From Diadema setosum (Eukaryota; Echinodermata; Echinoidea; Diadematoida; Diadematidae), in contig NC_092706.1 of the NCBI RefSeq assembly GCF_964275005.1, positions 22,909,187 to 22,973,186 of the forward strand: 64,000 bases of DNA, given 5' to 3'. The position numbers and the translations under genes are program-made. Of this stretch, positions 35,501-48,690 are shown one piece after another (position 1 is the first letter of the stretch; each line of letters begins with the position of its first letter). The notes below the pieces were generated by a model. That model searched no databases. It worked only from the letters and a program-made list of their open reading frames with translations, and was not told where the DNA came from.

Positions 35501-37050
35501 TCGCATCAAAAGACATGAGTTTCGGCTCCAGGGGCTTTGTTTGTCACTCTACTAAAATAATTTAAGTTAAAAATTCAAGTTCATCGGTAAATTCACCAAT
35601 ATGACCAAACCGCACTCTACTGTCGCCTCACCACACTCTACTGTCGCCTCATATGTAGGCCTATAACGCATAGGCATTAGAAGAGCATCTGATACTAAGA
35701 TGTTGTCGCTTTTAACGGTCGAATCGCTTCAAAAGACATGAGTTTCGGCTCCAGGGGCTTTATTTGTCACTCTACTAAAAATAATCAATGTCAAAAATGC
35801 AAGTTCATCGGTAAATTCACCAATATGACCAAACCGCACTCTACTGTCGCCTCACCACACTCTACTGTCGCCTCGTTTTATGTGTATAACGTATAGGCAT
35901 TAGAAGAGCATTTAATACTAAGATGTTCTCACTTTTAACGGTCGAATCGCTCCAAAAGACATGAGTTTCGGCTCCAGGGGCTTTATTTGTCACTCTACTA
36001 AAAATAATTAATGTTAAAAATTGAAGTTCATCGGTAAATTCACCAATATGACCAAACCGCACTCTACTGTCGCCTCACCACACTCTACTGTCGCCTCGTT
36101 TCATGTGTATAACGCATAGGCATTAGAAGAGCATGTAATACTATAGATGTTGTCATTTTTAACGGTCGAATCGCATCAAAAGACATGAGTTTCGGCTCCA
36201 GGGGCTTTGTTTGTCACTCTACCAAAATAATTTAAGTTAAAAATTCAAGTTTATCGGTAAATTCACCAATATGACCAAACCGCACTCTACTGTCGCCTCA
36301 CCACACTCTACTGTCGCCTCGTTTCATGTGTATAACGAATAGGCATTAGAAGAGCATGTAATACTATAGATGTTGTCATTTTAACGGTCGAATCGCATCA
36401 AAAGACATGAGTTTCGGCTCCAGGGGCTTTGTTTGTCACTCTACTAAAATAATTTAAGTTAAAAATTCAAGTTCATCGGTAAATTCACCAATATGACCAA
36501 ACCGCACTCTACTGTCGCCTCACCACACTCTACTGTCGCCTCATATGTAGGCCTATAACGCATAGGCATTAGAAGAGCATCTGATACTAAGATGTTGTCG
36601 CTTTTAACGGTCGAATCGCTTCAAAAGACATGAGTTTCGGCTCCAGGGGCTTTATTTGTCACTCTACTAAAAATAATCAATGTCAAAAATGCAAGTTCAT
36701 CGGTAAATTCACCAATATGACCAAACCGCACTCTACTGTCGCCTCACCACACTCTACTGTCGCCTCGTTTTATGTGTATAACGTATAGGCATTAGAAGAG
36801 CATTTAATACTAAGATGTTCTCACTTTTAACGGTCGAATCGCTCCAAAAGACATGAGTTTCGGCTCCAGGGGCTTTATTTGTCACTCTACTAAAAATAAT
36901 TAATGTTAAAAATTGAAGTTCATCGGTAAATTCACCAATATGACCAAACCGCACTCTACTGTCGCCTCACCACACTCTACTGTCGCCTCGTTTCATGTGT
37001 ATAACGCATAGGCATTAGAAGAGCATGTATTACTACAGACGTTGTCATTT
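32570..37050 (-). repeat. Right satellite arm, ~223-bp monomers, inverted
   Basis: About 20 monomers of the same satellite in opposite orientation to the left arm (landmark ATGACCAAACCGCAC at 32735, 32954, 33182, 33403 and on to 36937). Two identical 892-bp blocks of four monomers lie at about 35170-36060 and 36062-36952; a similar series recurs between 33218 and 34735. Monomers at 33640 and 34525 lack one of the two 21-bp sub-blocks. The innermost unit (32570-32700) is the most diverged. Confidence 0.92.
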
Positions 37051-39179
37051 TTAACGGTTGATTGAGATGAACTTCGATTCAATTAGAACTTAAGAGAATG
37101 ACTGATTTCATTAAGTGTACTTTTCTGTGTTTTCTGACCCAGCCCATTTTACCCACCCCCCCCCCCAAACAAACAAAAAATTTTAATTAAAAACTAGAGA
37201 TTGTAATTTGTCATCACTGACAAATTAAGGTGATCCGATCTTTTTTTTTAATCAATGATTCAAGTCCTGATCGCAATAGGCATGACCATGCAGGTTTCAT
37301 CTGTGGTCAGAGACATTGGCCGTGTGATGTTTGGATTCTCATTTAGAAAAGGGAGTCATATCTGCTATCTTTGGTACCAAATCTGTATACACTATAACGA
37401 AGATACAACAACAAGTACATATGACCTTTGACCCCACTTTGCACAACCTAGATGGCATCTGAGCAAAAAGTGGTTATTTTGTGAAATTATCCTTGTAACA
37501 TGATCTTTGCGTGTGCAAAATATGGGAAAGATAGGACATGTATTCACCAAGATACAGGATGAAACATTTATGACCTTTGACCCTAATTTACATACCCAAG
37601 ATGGCGTCTGATCAAGTAGTTGTTATTTTATGAAATAATGTTCGTGACATGAACTAAACATGTGCAAAATATGGTGGTGATAGGGTATGTTTTTCTTGAG
37701 TTATTGCATACAAAGTTGCAAAAAGAAAGAAATATTTCAATACATCGAAGATAAACTTTAATTTCAACCAAGTTTTTTGACGTGATCCCGACATCGTATG
37801 AAAAAACGAAGGACACACTTACGATAGCCTAAAGTCTCAGCTACAACATATCAAAATCTTGTAGAAATTCACCGAAGCATAAGTGAGCTAGTGCTCGATA
37901 AAGATAGTAATGTCAATTTTCATTTCCAGAAAAACTGCACTGCCATAGAGATTACACGTAAACTGGTCAAATTTGACAAGGTTACTTTCAATCCATTTTT
38001 ACGAGGTGATGCCGTCATTAAATCAAAATTGTGTTTTTACATTTATGAAAGAACATTTCATAAGCTACAACATATTGAAATTTGGGTGAAAAATGGCAAA
38101 GGATAAGTGAGATACGCTCGAGTAAACTTGGAATTTGATGACGTCATTTTGAAAATTTACTTTTTTGACTTTATTAAGAAATTTGATATCTTTTAATCAT
38201 TTTGTAAGCATAGCCAACCCATGAAATAACATGTACAACTCATCAGCTTTCAGAATATGTCAAGAAAATGGGGGGTCACCGTCCATCCTGACGAGTAAAA
38301 TCCGATTTAAAATTGGCGGTTGTTTGGCATAGTTGCACTGTGTATCCCCATTGACGCACGCGCGGAATTTTGAGTTTGACGGGCCCGTATGACGTCATAT
38401 TGAGTCGGATCGACTTGAAACTTGGTAGAAATATTCCTTGACATTTTGGACATCCCATCCGTGTAAAAAAACTGAAAATTTCTATTGCATACTAGCTGTG
38501 CGTGCGAATATGTGCGCGCGCGTACGCGTCCGTCCAATTTTTTCAATTTTTCAAAAAATGCTCCAAATGATCTGAAACGTGTGCAGAAAAATTTTGAGCT
38601 CGATTTGAGCATACAAATATTTTAACGCGCGCGTACGCGCGCGTTTTAAGATAAATATGAATTTTTGAGAAAATGAGTAGAACCCGCTTGACTTGAAATA
38701 TATGTGACGTAATTTACATTAAAAAATTCCATTCCATTTATGAGATATGCATGAAAATGTGTTTTCATATAATGACGTCATAGTGACGTCACGGTCGACT
38801 GATCACTATGATTTTACTTGCGCTGTCGTCTTTGCGACATGATACATATATGGTATAAGTTTGACATTGATAGGCAATGCACTTTCTGAGCTTACTCTTG
38901 CACAACTTTTGCGGAGAAATAAAGAAATAAAGAAAGAAGAATAAAGAATCAGTACAGATACAGAAGGTGATCCGAGAGGATACTCGGATCACCTAAAAAT
39001 AACAACTAGGCATTACTAAAAGTATTTATTTGAAGAATCTTCTCACCCCCCTTCAAACGCACTTACCACAATGACGATCAAACTCATCGTCAAACCATGT
39101 TTGTAGAGAATCTTCGGGATGTCAGCAAGGGTGAGTCGTCGATGGACATCCCTCGAGTGAGTGACAGACAGACGGACAA

Positions 39180-39249
<70 letters not shown>

Positions 39250-39472
39250 CACACACACATACACATACTGTTGCAACTGTGCAAGCAAAATGTGTTTACA
39301 TGACGTACACTCGGTGGTGTACGTTTATAACGCAGGGGAACAGGGAATTTCCCACCTCATACATATTCAATAAGGCTTCGGCAGTCAGCGCGCCAGCTCA
39401 TGAATAATTAATATCTGTGACCTTTGGTGAAACTACTTCCCGCAGAGCATTCTCGCCTCAAAAGTGCCTACC
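37036..39472 (-). repeat. Right terminal inverted repeat, with insertion
   Basis: 37036-37192 and 38995-39472 together are the reverse complement of 9549-10150. The ~1.8 kb between them has no counterpart on the left. The AC tract at 39181-39266 is longer than the GT tract of the left copy. Confidence 0.9.
37193..38994. mobile_element. ~1.8 kb Helitron-like insertion in right terminal repeat
   Basis: The left terminal repeat serves as the empty site: AAATAACAACTAGGC is continuous there but split here. The insert starts ACTAGAGATTGTAATTTG, has AGGTGATCCGA near its left end (37229) and ends in a perfect hairpin GGTGATCCGAG-AGGATA-CTCGGATCACC (38966-38993) followed by TAAAA. No target duplication beyond A-rich bases is evident. 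Terminal hairpin and lack of duplication fit a non-autonomous Helitron; internal sequence (TGACCTTTGACC motifs, CG-rich tract at 38510-38645) codes for nothing recognisable. Confidence 0.65.
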
Positions 39473-39481
39473 ATCGAAAAC
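39473..39481. repeat. Right target-site duplication, ATCGAAAAC
   Basis: Same nine bases and orientation as 9540-9548. Confidence 0.85.
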
Positions 39482-39733
39482 GGGGGAAAAACAATTGTAC
39501 GTAGTTCTTAAAGGCGATCAAAATGAAAATTTCTAAAGCAAATTTTTAAATTGATTTTGTATGAAAATAAATAAATTCAAATCTAAAAAATATTTTTGTG
39601 ACATTTTATTTGTATGATGAAATATTGTTGATAAAACACTACAACTATAATTGTTGTTGTAAATTGGCACTGCAAGTTCGTCCGAGTGGGAAATCCCCGC
39701 CGCCGCCTCCCCGATCCGATCGCGTTTGTTTAA

Positions 39734-39847
39734 AGACGGCACAGTTTGGGGCATGGCGTGTATTAAACCTATGGGAAACACGTTGGGTTAGGGCTAGGTT
39801 TAGGGTTTCCCTAGGGTTCGGGTTAGGGTCCCCAATCTGTGCCGTCT
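39734..39847. mobile_element. Small hairpin element with telomere-like core
   Basis: Arms AGACGGCACAGTTTGGGG and TCCCCAATCTGTGCCGTCT are inverted copies. Between them are degenerate TTAGGG-like units (GGGTTAGGGCTAGGTTTAGG, then TCGGGTTAGGG). The rest of 39482-40497 is partly CG-rich and shows no supported exon. Confidence 0.6.
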
Positions 39848-40497
39848 AAAAAAAACACGCCCCCGGGCCGCCACGACTGTATGCATTTCGCGTGTCGACA
39901 AAACAACGAATGAGCGTATGGTATGTATACAGTCGCACTGCAAACGGAAAACCATGGTAGCTCCATGGGGCAAAACTGTCAGAACCCGGTACCTTAAACT
40001 CCCGCCATAGTTAGGGCGGTAATCATTTCACCTCCCTGCACCAATAGAAGGTATGCACGATCTTTACAGGACCATGGGGTCTGTATAAGGAATCATGTAC
40101 CGAAACCTCCGTGTCATGTAGCATCTCAAGCTTATACTCTCTCTTTCCCCCTCCCCCATTTCTCCCCATGCGCCCGTCTTAATTGCCTTCTCCTCAATGA
40201 ACGCTTTGTCATGTCGGCAAATCGTTAGAATGATTAAAAGCGAGCCTCCGTTCGTAAGAACGTTCAATATTTGCACCGTTATCCCCTATCAGTGACTTTT
40301 ATCTAGAATGATCAAGATGAAGGTAGAACGGCAGTTCTTCCAAATTTTCTTTGTCAAATATAAGGGTTATCGCCAGACATGAAGATTCTGATACTGTCGC
40401 TGGTTTATAAACAGCTGGCTGGTAATGAAGGCTGTAGTCACTGCAATTGGAAGTGTCTGGTGACCGGGTTCTTCCATGTTTCACCATGTTTCACCCA

Positions 40498-40682
40498 CAG
40501 GGCTGCCAACATTGGAAAATAGTTGAGAGTGAGACTCCTATAGGCCAATACTATAATAAATTAGGAGTCAAAAAGAGTGAGATCAATAGAAGTGCATTAA
40601 TGTAAATGAAATAAAGTTTTAGAGTGAGAAAGGACCAAAATGAGTGAGTCTCACTCTCAATGAGTGAGAGTTGGCAGCCCTG
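40498..40682. mobile_element. 185-bp MITE with CAGGGCTGCCAAC ends
   Basis: Exact terminal inverted repeats CAGGGCTGCCAAC / GTTGGCAGCCCTG; CACCCA stands on both outer sides. End sequence resembles hAT-type MITEs, although those usually show 8-bp duplications. Confidence 0.8.
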
Positions 40683-42373
40683 CACCCATGAGTTTCAACT
40701 TGTCAACATACTCAATAAGCTATAAGCATGACGTGGCTGCATGACATATTGGTAGCCCGTGTGCACTTAGACTCTAGATATAGAAGTACTATGTACTCGG
40801 ATCTTTTTTTTCCTCCTGAACACGACCCATTCGATTGTACCAACTCAATTAGACCTTAGAATAACGCTCCTCAATATTATAGGCTATCGCCTATATAGCC
40901 TACAACAAGGTAGATCTACTCGTGTTTTTCGATCGAAGATTTCACTGCTTTCTGCTATTATTATAGGAAGAGATCTAAGTGCTTTCAAATGAGAACAAAC
41001 ATTAACCAGCACCAAAACACCCTTTTACTAATAATTTAAGCAAAATGCTAAAGCTTGTTCAATATCACCAGTGTTTTCCTCTTTTTATTTCCACATTCTC
41101 AGGCCATCATTTCATGCATATGGGTTTACGATGTGCGGTTTGATGCATTTCCCCTTCATAGACTGATATTCCTTTCATTTGCCATCGATTATAGTCATTG
41201 TTGATAATGAATTTACTTAAAGTAAGTTCTGTTTATATTGTGTATCTGTTGTCAGTAATGTTGAAAAAATATAAGTAATGTCATTTTTTAATGAAATGTT
41301 GAAAATGCGGATTATGTTTCTTTCTCTCTTTAAAAACAAAAATGAAATAAAAATCAAACAAACAGAAAGATGGAAATTTCATTCAAATCAGACACGAAGT
41401 GAGAAACTTTTGGGATTCAAAGACCCATTCAACTTTCGTATCATCACCGCTGGTCGTCAATTTGGGAAGTCAGTTGTAATGGTGTTATGCCATCCAATCC
41501 AAAAGCAATACCCTTTAAGAAACCTTTGCCACAATTCCTCTTCGATGAAATAAAACATATCATTCATTAGATATGTAACAAGATAAGCATTGCTGACTTG
41601 TAATGGGAGGGTTTAACAGATACTGTACTCAGTGTACAGACCGGGACTATTATTAATATACTTGTACAGTACACAATAGCAGTGGGATATGTTCAGTGCG
41701 TCATGCAGTAAGCTTGTTGAAAATGTCACTATGCTCATTTCTCATTGATGATTACACGTTCTTAACCCAGATTCAATCAATAGTGTTGTTCTCTGTTCAT
41801 GTTCAAACAAAAATTCAAATTAATACTACTTAACAATATAACTTGCCTGATTGAATCATTTAACCTGTTATTTTTTATCATCCTCTTATATGTATGGTGG
41901 ATCAATTTGAAGTGTAGACACCGCGTGAATTGCTTTACCTCTATGGTTACAGCGTTTATGCTCTCATAATCATAATCATTACACTTAGTTCTCATATCCT
42001 GAATTCGTTATGAACTTGATGGTATAGATATATGCCCGAATATTTGTGTATTTACATGCTGTTTTTTTCACTCAGTCCTTATTCTTTTTCTTTTCTTTTT
42101 TCCTTTCTCTTTCTCTTTTCTTTTACTTCTTTTGCCCTTTTCATCTTGCAATTTTAGCTGTCACATAGATTTGTCATTAGTGCTTTGTGTCCTATATCCA
42201 TTGCAAAACGAATTCACTTTTTTTTTCATGGAACCCGTGGTTAAAATCTTTGCTTTTGCGGTTCCTTCATATTTCACATTTTATTGAGAATTGTTTTTTT
42301 TTTAATGTAATAAAATCATGGTGACACACTTTCTAGTCATAATCCACTTTATATCATATTTTGTATCTTGCTT
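40683..42373. other. No gene seen
   Basis: AT-rich DNA with pyrimidine-rich stretch 42075-42130. A 91-codon open frame at 41278 (+) has no domain or splice support. Confidence 0.4.
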
Positions 42374-42389
42374 GTATATATATGTAATA

Positions 42390-42461
<72 letters not shown>
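42374..42461. repeat. (TA)n microsatellite
   Basis: Long TA run with small interruptions. 42462-43107 shows nothing else. Confidence 0.95.
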
Positions 42462-42462
<1 letters not shown>

Positions 42463-43107
42463 GGCATGGTATATATTTATATATATAACATCAATGTCAA
42501 GTGAATTATGAAAATAAATGCGCTTGAACTGTTCACCGTGTCTCGAGTGTAAGACCAGTGCAGTTTCAGTAATTCAATTCATTTCAGTTCAGTTCAAGTC
42601 AATTCAACCAATTATTTAAGCCTATAGATTTACTCTGAAATGTTCATCTCCGAAGCTTAAAGTAGAATGGTGACGTCTCGACAGAAATTTGATACTAGAA
42701 ATTACAAGATTTATTTTCCCCCACAATGCATAGAATTTCATTGCAAGTGTCAGGAAGATCATTACATGACTATTGTGTATGATTTACCGCGCACTTATAC
42801 TTACAGTCAAAATCTGTAATGTAATGATCGCTTACGGGAAGTTAACACATTTTGCATGCTCAGTAGGCGTTACCACATACAGTTAGAATGTGACAAATAA
42901 AGCCAATAAATTTCGCATTTCATCTTTAATCATGATTTTAGCTATATCACACAGTACAATATCACCCCCGTCCTCTCAGTTTTACTGATAAGACTCACAA
43001 AAGGGAGAAGTTGCATAACTATAGTGCAGAAAGTTTCAGCTTGCGGTAGTTTTCAGGTATTAGTGGTGGACCAAAGTTTGGTAGAGATTGATTTAACAAT
43101 TAAATGT

Positions 43108-43117
43108 GCATTATATA

Positions 43118-43197
<80 letters not shown>

Positions 43198-43213
43198 CAC
43201 ACACATATATAGG
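43108..43213. repeat. (TA)n microsatellite
   Basis: TA run with ATACAC tail. The following 43214-43656 has no supported gene. Confidence 0.95.
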
Positions 43214-43656
43214 CCTATATAGTATTCTAACACGGAAGTTCATTAATCAACAGTAAACGACATTGAGGTATCTCACCTTTTAGATATACAATTTTAGTAC
43301 CACACCATGTACTCATAATCCAGTAGTGCTGAAAGGGAATGGGTGATTAACAACGGCAAACTAATCTTCCAGTGCACAATGTGAACGCGACACAAGCAAG
43401 AGAGAATGTAGGCAAACTTGCTCTGGAATAGATCGCTACGGACCAAAGTGTTCTTCGCAAATCAGGTGTCACAACACAACTTGTGGAAGAGCGCGAACGA
43501 ACCCGGTTTACCGATGCGCGCGCAAGACATTATGACGTACCCAATCGCAGCCTGACCTTGGTGCATAATATTATCTTAAGTGACGTTTGTCATTGGTAGT
43601 CTCTGGTACGAAGCATTTTCTTTCTGATGCGGGTAACGTTGGACATGTTTAACTTT

Positions 43657-44010
43657 TTTTAAAGGAAACCAAAACCCAAAGAGAAATATGGATTGAGTGA
43701 ACGCGGCAGCATTAGTAGAACACATCAGTGAAAGTCTGACGAAAATCGGACAATCGATGCGAAAGTTTTGAATTTTGGTGTCCGGGAACCGCTAGATGGG
43801 GACTACTAGAGGTTATGACGTCATGTGTGGAGAACAATTTAAAGAAAATATAAAGGGAATTCCACAAAAGTTCACTTTCTACCACAATGAAAGAGTACTT
43901 GTCTAACCGCTTTCAGAAAGCAGCGGGAATAATAATTTGCTACCCTTAACATGTGTCAGTATCAAGTTGATGGAATGTGTAATTTTCATGAAAAAATGAA
44001 TTGGTATTAT
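43657..44010. mobile_element. Half copy of fold-back MITE family A
   Basis: Begins TTTAAAGGAAACCAAAACCC, with GAAAATCGGACAATCGATGC, the GGAACCGCTAGATGGGGACT block and the central TTACCCTTAACATGTGTCAG; the right arm is absent. Confidence 0.7.
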
Positions 44011-44611
44011 GTGTAAAAGTTACTCTATTTTGATTACAGAAAATCAGCAACATTTGTAATGTGAGAAATAGATAGGCCTAATAGAAGACAAAAATAATAA
44101 GAATATTTACTCGTCCACTTCCTTTATAAAAAAGAATGAAGTCATATTGAATTCAGTTCAGGTTTCGAATTTCAATCATCAATCACAGCGCATATTCTTT
44201 TCTTGCTCTTTTCCCCGTGAATAATTCATCTTCTGTTTACGAGACAGGTTGATGACGAAAATCACGAAATGACATTTCTCGCGGGGAAAGCAAAATCAGG
44301 CTCTCCTCTTCCTTTTGTAGGGACTTACATAATTTTGTATTGGGCCTGCTGGGGAAGCAAATTTTATCCCCCCCCCCCGCGCTCGTTTTCAATCTACTTT
44401 GCGCAACTATAAGAAAATGCAGCATATATTATAATCATACTAGGGCTCACATTTACACTATAAAAACACAATCTTTAAAAAAAAAATGGTTTATTAGATC
44501 CTCGGTGTATTGGACTCCTGCATAGGTCCATCGGCTTGTTACTGAGCAGCAGAGGAGCTTGGGGCTTGAGATAGAATCAAATGGAAGGAGGGGTCTGAAA
44601 TTCAAGAAAAA

Positions 44612-44613
<2 letters not shown>

Positions 44614-44657
<44 letters not shown>
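44614..44657. repeat. (CA)n microsatellite
   Basis: About 21 CA units, followed by GA-rich sequence. Confidence 0.95.
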
Positions 44658-44661
<4 letters not shown>

Positions 44662-44699
44662 AGGGAGAGAGAGAGATAGAAAGAGCTGCCATAGGTACA

Positions 44700-47690
44700 G
44701 CGCCGCTAAAGAAACGATGCTATGGAAATCCCCGCGGGCTGAGACGGGGAATTCCAGCTTTTAGAATTGGAGCTGTTTGGTGAACTCCAGTACTGTCCCA
44801 TAGATTGCGCAATGTGTGGGTGAACTTTGCTACTGCACCGCGCACATTTCACAACCTTTGTTTTCGTCGTGATGTTATTGCGTCGTGCTTACGCTCTTTG
44901 TTCCGCATTTTCCTGTTTTTCTCCAATCTTTTATGAGAGTCTGTCTCAATTGTACGATAATATTCCATTACTTTCTTCATTTCATACAAGACTAGAACTC
45001 TCAACTGCAAGATAAACTTTTAAACAAATAGAATGGTTGACCAAGATCGATAAGGTATTCAAATAGAGTGTTTTCATTCAAAAGACAAACGATTTCTTGT
45101 GAATAAAGGCAATGTGATAGCTGTACGGTATGTTATGCACTTTACAAAGTGTCTAACTTCTCTATACTTTATTTCGACTGCTCATTTGTATTTGTCCTTT
45201 AGTTTTCTATTTTTTTGTTTTTTGTTTTGTTTTGTACTTGATAACTGAAGTATTTTCGGCTGTAAATGCCGGAACCAACCCCGAGAACTAGTGAGCCCTG
45301 AGAAAGACCAACAATGTATAGGTATCCCACAGTCTCCCTACAGATGAACCTATTATTTACAAGATCGTTAAAGCTTTGCAGTACGTTCCTATAGCTCCCA
45401 CTTTATAGACCAAACACACTTTTTTCCTTTTTTCTTCCCATCATGATCGATGCTTATAGCATATCTAACTTATATTTTCAGATTGTGTCCATTATTGCCT
45501 ACTTTAGAACGGGTAACTACTATCTTTAATTGTCTTTCGCGTTTGTCACTGTTCCATGTATGATTCATCTCCGGTTATCCTTCAAGCCTCTTCAGTTTGT
45601 GTCATATCTGTATACGCGACAAAAGGTAAATTGAATTAAATTCTGGAAATAAACGTCTGCATGTCATGTGAGAGTCTCCTGTCACAGTGTAGCTATACTT
45701 CCGTTTGTTATTGTTTTTTATCAATCTGTTTCGACACTAGTTGTTCTTTGCTTGTATAACTTTATCGGATATTAAAAAAAAAATGGAATAAAACGAAATG
45801 AAATGGCAAATAAAATCTTTATTTAAGTTTCTTGATGTCTACAATATTAGATGTTGTGCCAAAATGATCTGACCGTCTCCTGAGATTAAACCTATATTCT
45901 TGCTTTCGGGCATTCCTTAACCATCGATTCCATTTTGAAAATCCTTGCAGTTACTGTCGTTCATGCTATCAATGGCTTTGATGATGTATATCATAGCAAT
46001 GAAGGGATTGAAAATATTTAGATTATAATTGAAATGCTTTAAGAAGGTTGAATTATTCTGCGCATGGTTTATAGGCTACCATGTTGTTACTTTTCGAGGG
46101 TTTACATTACTTTAGTGTTAGAGTGAACCGTTCCGGTGCTGTTTATAGCAAAATGATATTTCAGTTTTATTCACAGAATAACTTCATTGAAAATGGCAGC
46201 ATAATTATGATAGACGTTACAACGGCGAAATCATTAAACAAAATGCCTTCTAATAAACTCAGTGTAAGAAAATGCCCGTGAAAGAGGTCATATAATGGTA
46301 AAAGCTAAGGGTAGTCAAAATTTGTAGTAAATAAATGGCCTTGAAAACGTTAAGGCAAATCTTCATGTGAGAAAAACAAATGGGACTTTGCTGGTACATA
46401 CATTTTCTGTGGAAGTATAGGTATTGCGGACACCGTAGGCCTACATCATTGCCACTACTCGTATACGTGCTTACACAGAGCGAACATGAAGCGATACCAG
46501 CGAGGATGATCTTTTGTCGAGAACGCGAAGCTATATATTGTTCTTAAATTGCGGAGTAAATGAGTTGTAGAAAACAATTTGTTTTTTTTTTTTCTTTTTT
46601 TCAGAGGATAGTAGATAAAATTAGTTAGAAATCAGCTATAATATCGTTGCAAGTGATTGTCCTAAATCGACGTGATTTGAATAAACTGGAAGGCACTGCT
46701 GTATAATACAATCTGCACAAACCGACCAGGCGTAAGTTTACGAGAAGCATTCTAGGTAACTGTTGCTGGTATGATGGATGATCAGGGGCAAATGGACTTT
46801 ATGGATATGATGTCACTTTACCATTATGATTTACTGTATGTTATAGGTATCTCTTTATGTATTCACATAGTACCCAAATTGCTTGGGTATTATAGTTTCC
46901 ATTAAAGAAAAGCGTGCGGGGTAAGACCCATGGTCAATGCTTTAAAAAATTATCTATTATCCCAAACTAAACTATACAAGGCTGAACTACACTAAACCTA
47001 ACTAAACTAAATTACATAACTAGATTATAACTGCTTGCAAAGAAAGTGAAACTGACCAAAAAGGTATAATATTGAACAATAATAGTATAGCGATATATTT
47101 CAAACAAAATTCAAACTGAAAAAAAAAACGGTTTATAAAAGATATATTTTTGTAAATCTCTTTTTTTATTCCTTCCAATGTTCATGTTATTTCACTCATT
47201 CCAATTATTACGTTTCCACATAAATCATATTTGCCAAAGATATATACAAAACTCATCTCGTGCTTATACATTTACCCATTCTCGAAATACGAAATCAGGA
47301 TGTGGTATATTAGGAAAATGTAAAATGGGGAAACAAAAGAAAACTAGAAAATAGAAAAGTAAAAAAGAACAAATGAATAACAGTGAGAGGAAGCGATCAC
47401 TTTTAAAAATGAAATATCAATTCCTATACAATTGTTGTCTTATATTCTTCATTGGGCTAGCAGATGTTGTTGTGTATAGAGTACAATATGGATATGTGGT
47501 GTCGTACACAGGATAAACTTATTGTTCAGACTATTTCTCTCCAATGGGAAAAAGGGTAAACTTAAATGAAATACGTACACCTTTATGTAGTCTTTCTGAG
47601 AATGCTCGACCGGGAATTCCCAAGAACTCCTTTTTGGTATTCATCGTTGCTGATGTGGCTTTTCCGAAATACATGATGGAATGCGGGATT
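44700..47690. other. No gene seen; one repeat shared with 49.7 kb
   Basis: AT-rich. 46105-46260 (AGAGTGAACC, GCAAAATGATATTTCAGTTT, ACGGCGAAATCAT) recurs diverged at 49665-49770. No supported exon. Confidence 0.4.
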
Positions 47691-47807
47691 CTATAAACCA
47701 TCAAAGGGCAATTGTTGTTTGTTCATTCTCCGTCTGAGAAGATGGCTGGATAGCCCATACTCAGCTACACTAAACTGGTCTTCCATGGGGTCCAGTTGGA
47801 TGTGACG
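47691..47807 (-). CDS. Unidentified minus-strand gene, terminal exon (candidate)
   Basis: Acceptor TTTCATTCACAG, then 38 codons in phase 0: RHIQLDPMEDQFSVAEYGLS, SHLLRRRMNKQQLPFDGL, stop TAG at 47693-47691. The acceptor is good and the peptide is highly protein-like with a basic RRRM patch near the C-terminus, but I do not recognise it. Exons at 50497-50538 and 50896-50991 share strand and phase and may belong to the same gene. Confidence 0.55.
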   Translation of the reverse strand, partial: RHIQLDPMEDQFSVAEYGLSSHLLRRRMNKQQLPFDGL

Positions 47808-48690
47808 CTGTGAATGAAAGTTGCTGAATATGAGTTGAATAAGAAGAGCGGAATTGCTGGAATAAACATTTCATAAAATCGGACTTAGGAAAGCAAACAG
47901 GTTATACTTACAGGTCGTTATTTTACATGATATGCCAATTCCTAGACAATGTATGAAACTGTCCTTTTTTATTTTACACGTGAAATGAAATCAGAAGTTT
48001 GTATTATTTACATAAATAATAACACCATTGTTTATACGTTTGCTATTGATCATACTATAATTGGTAATTCAGCTCTTGTATAGCGAGTAGTTAGTGATGA
48101 GTGTCACTGTCTCTTTGGAGCATTGCTGCTTAATTATCCATCATTGGCAGTATGAATCATTACAGTTTTTACAAATACTATCATTATTGTTTGTGTTCCC
48201 ACAGCCAGTATTTCTGTCATTGTAATTATCATAATTTGCATTGTCATAACTGATTATCATTAAGTCGTTTTCAGCAGTATAAGCCATTTGGGAGTTACAT
48301 GTGCACATGGGTTCAAACAACTTTCCTTTTTTGTTTTTCATCTAATTGCACTTCACCTGCTTTCAAGGCGACTAAAATGCCCAAGCTTGCTCGACGCAAC
48401 AATATTATTTATAGAAATCATCAGTAATCGTATATTAAACGAAGTATAAATTGTACGTAGACCAGGTGATCACAATGGTCCATCAATTAACACTTCTTCC
48501 TTTTTTCCAATTCCAGTTCACTTCAATTGTGCTTTTATTTTCATCCAGTAGCAGGGTATAATGTAAGTAGTGGCCTACAAAGTATACATTAATGAACCAT
48601 ATATTGTTAACAAATTGTAAGCAATGCAGATCATAATAGTTTAGGTCTAATGTATATATAGATGAACGAATGAATAGAAAGGAACTTGGG
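47808..48690. other. No gene seen
   Basis: Probable intron of the minus-strand candidate gene; nothing recognisable. Confidence 0.35.

Noticed and set aside
39043..39303. Open frames rich in VCVC or THTH (also 9733, 44453, 44559)
   Set aside because: Translations of CA/GT microsatellites.
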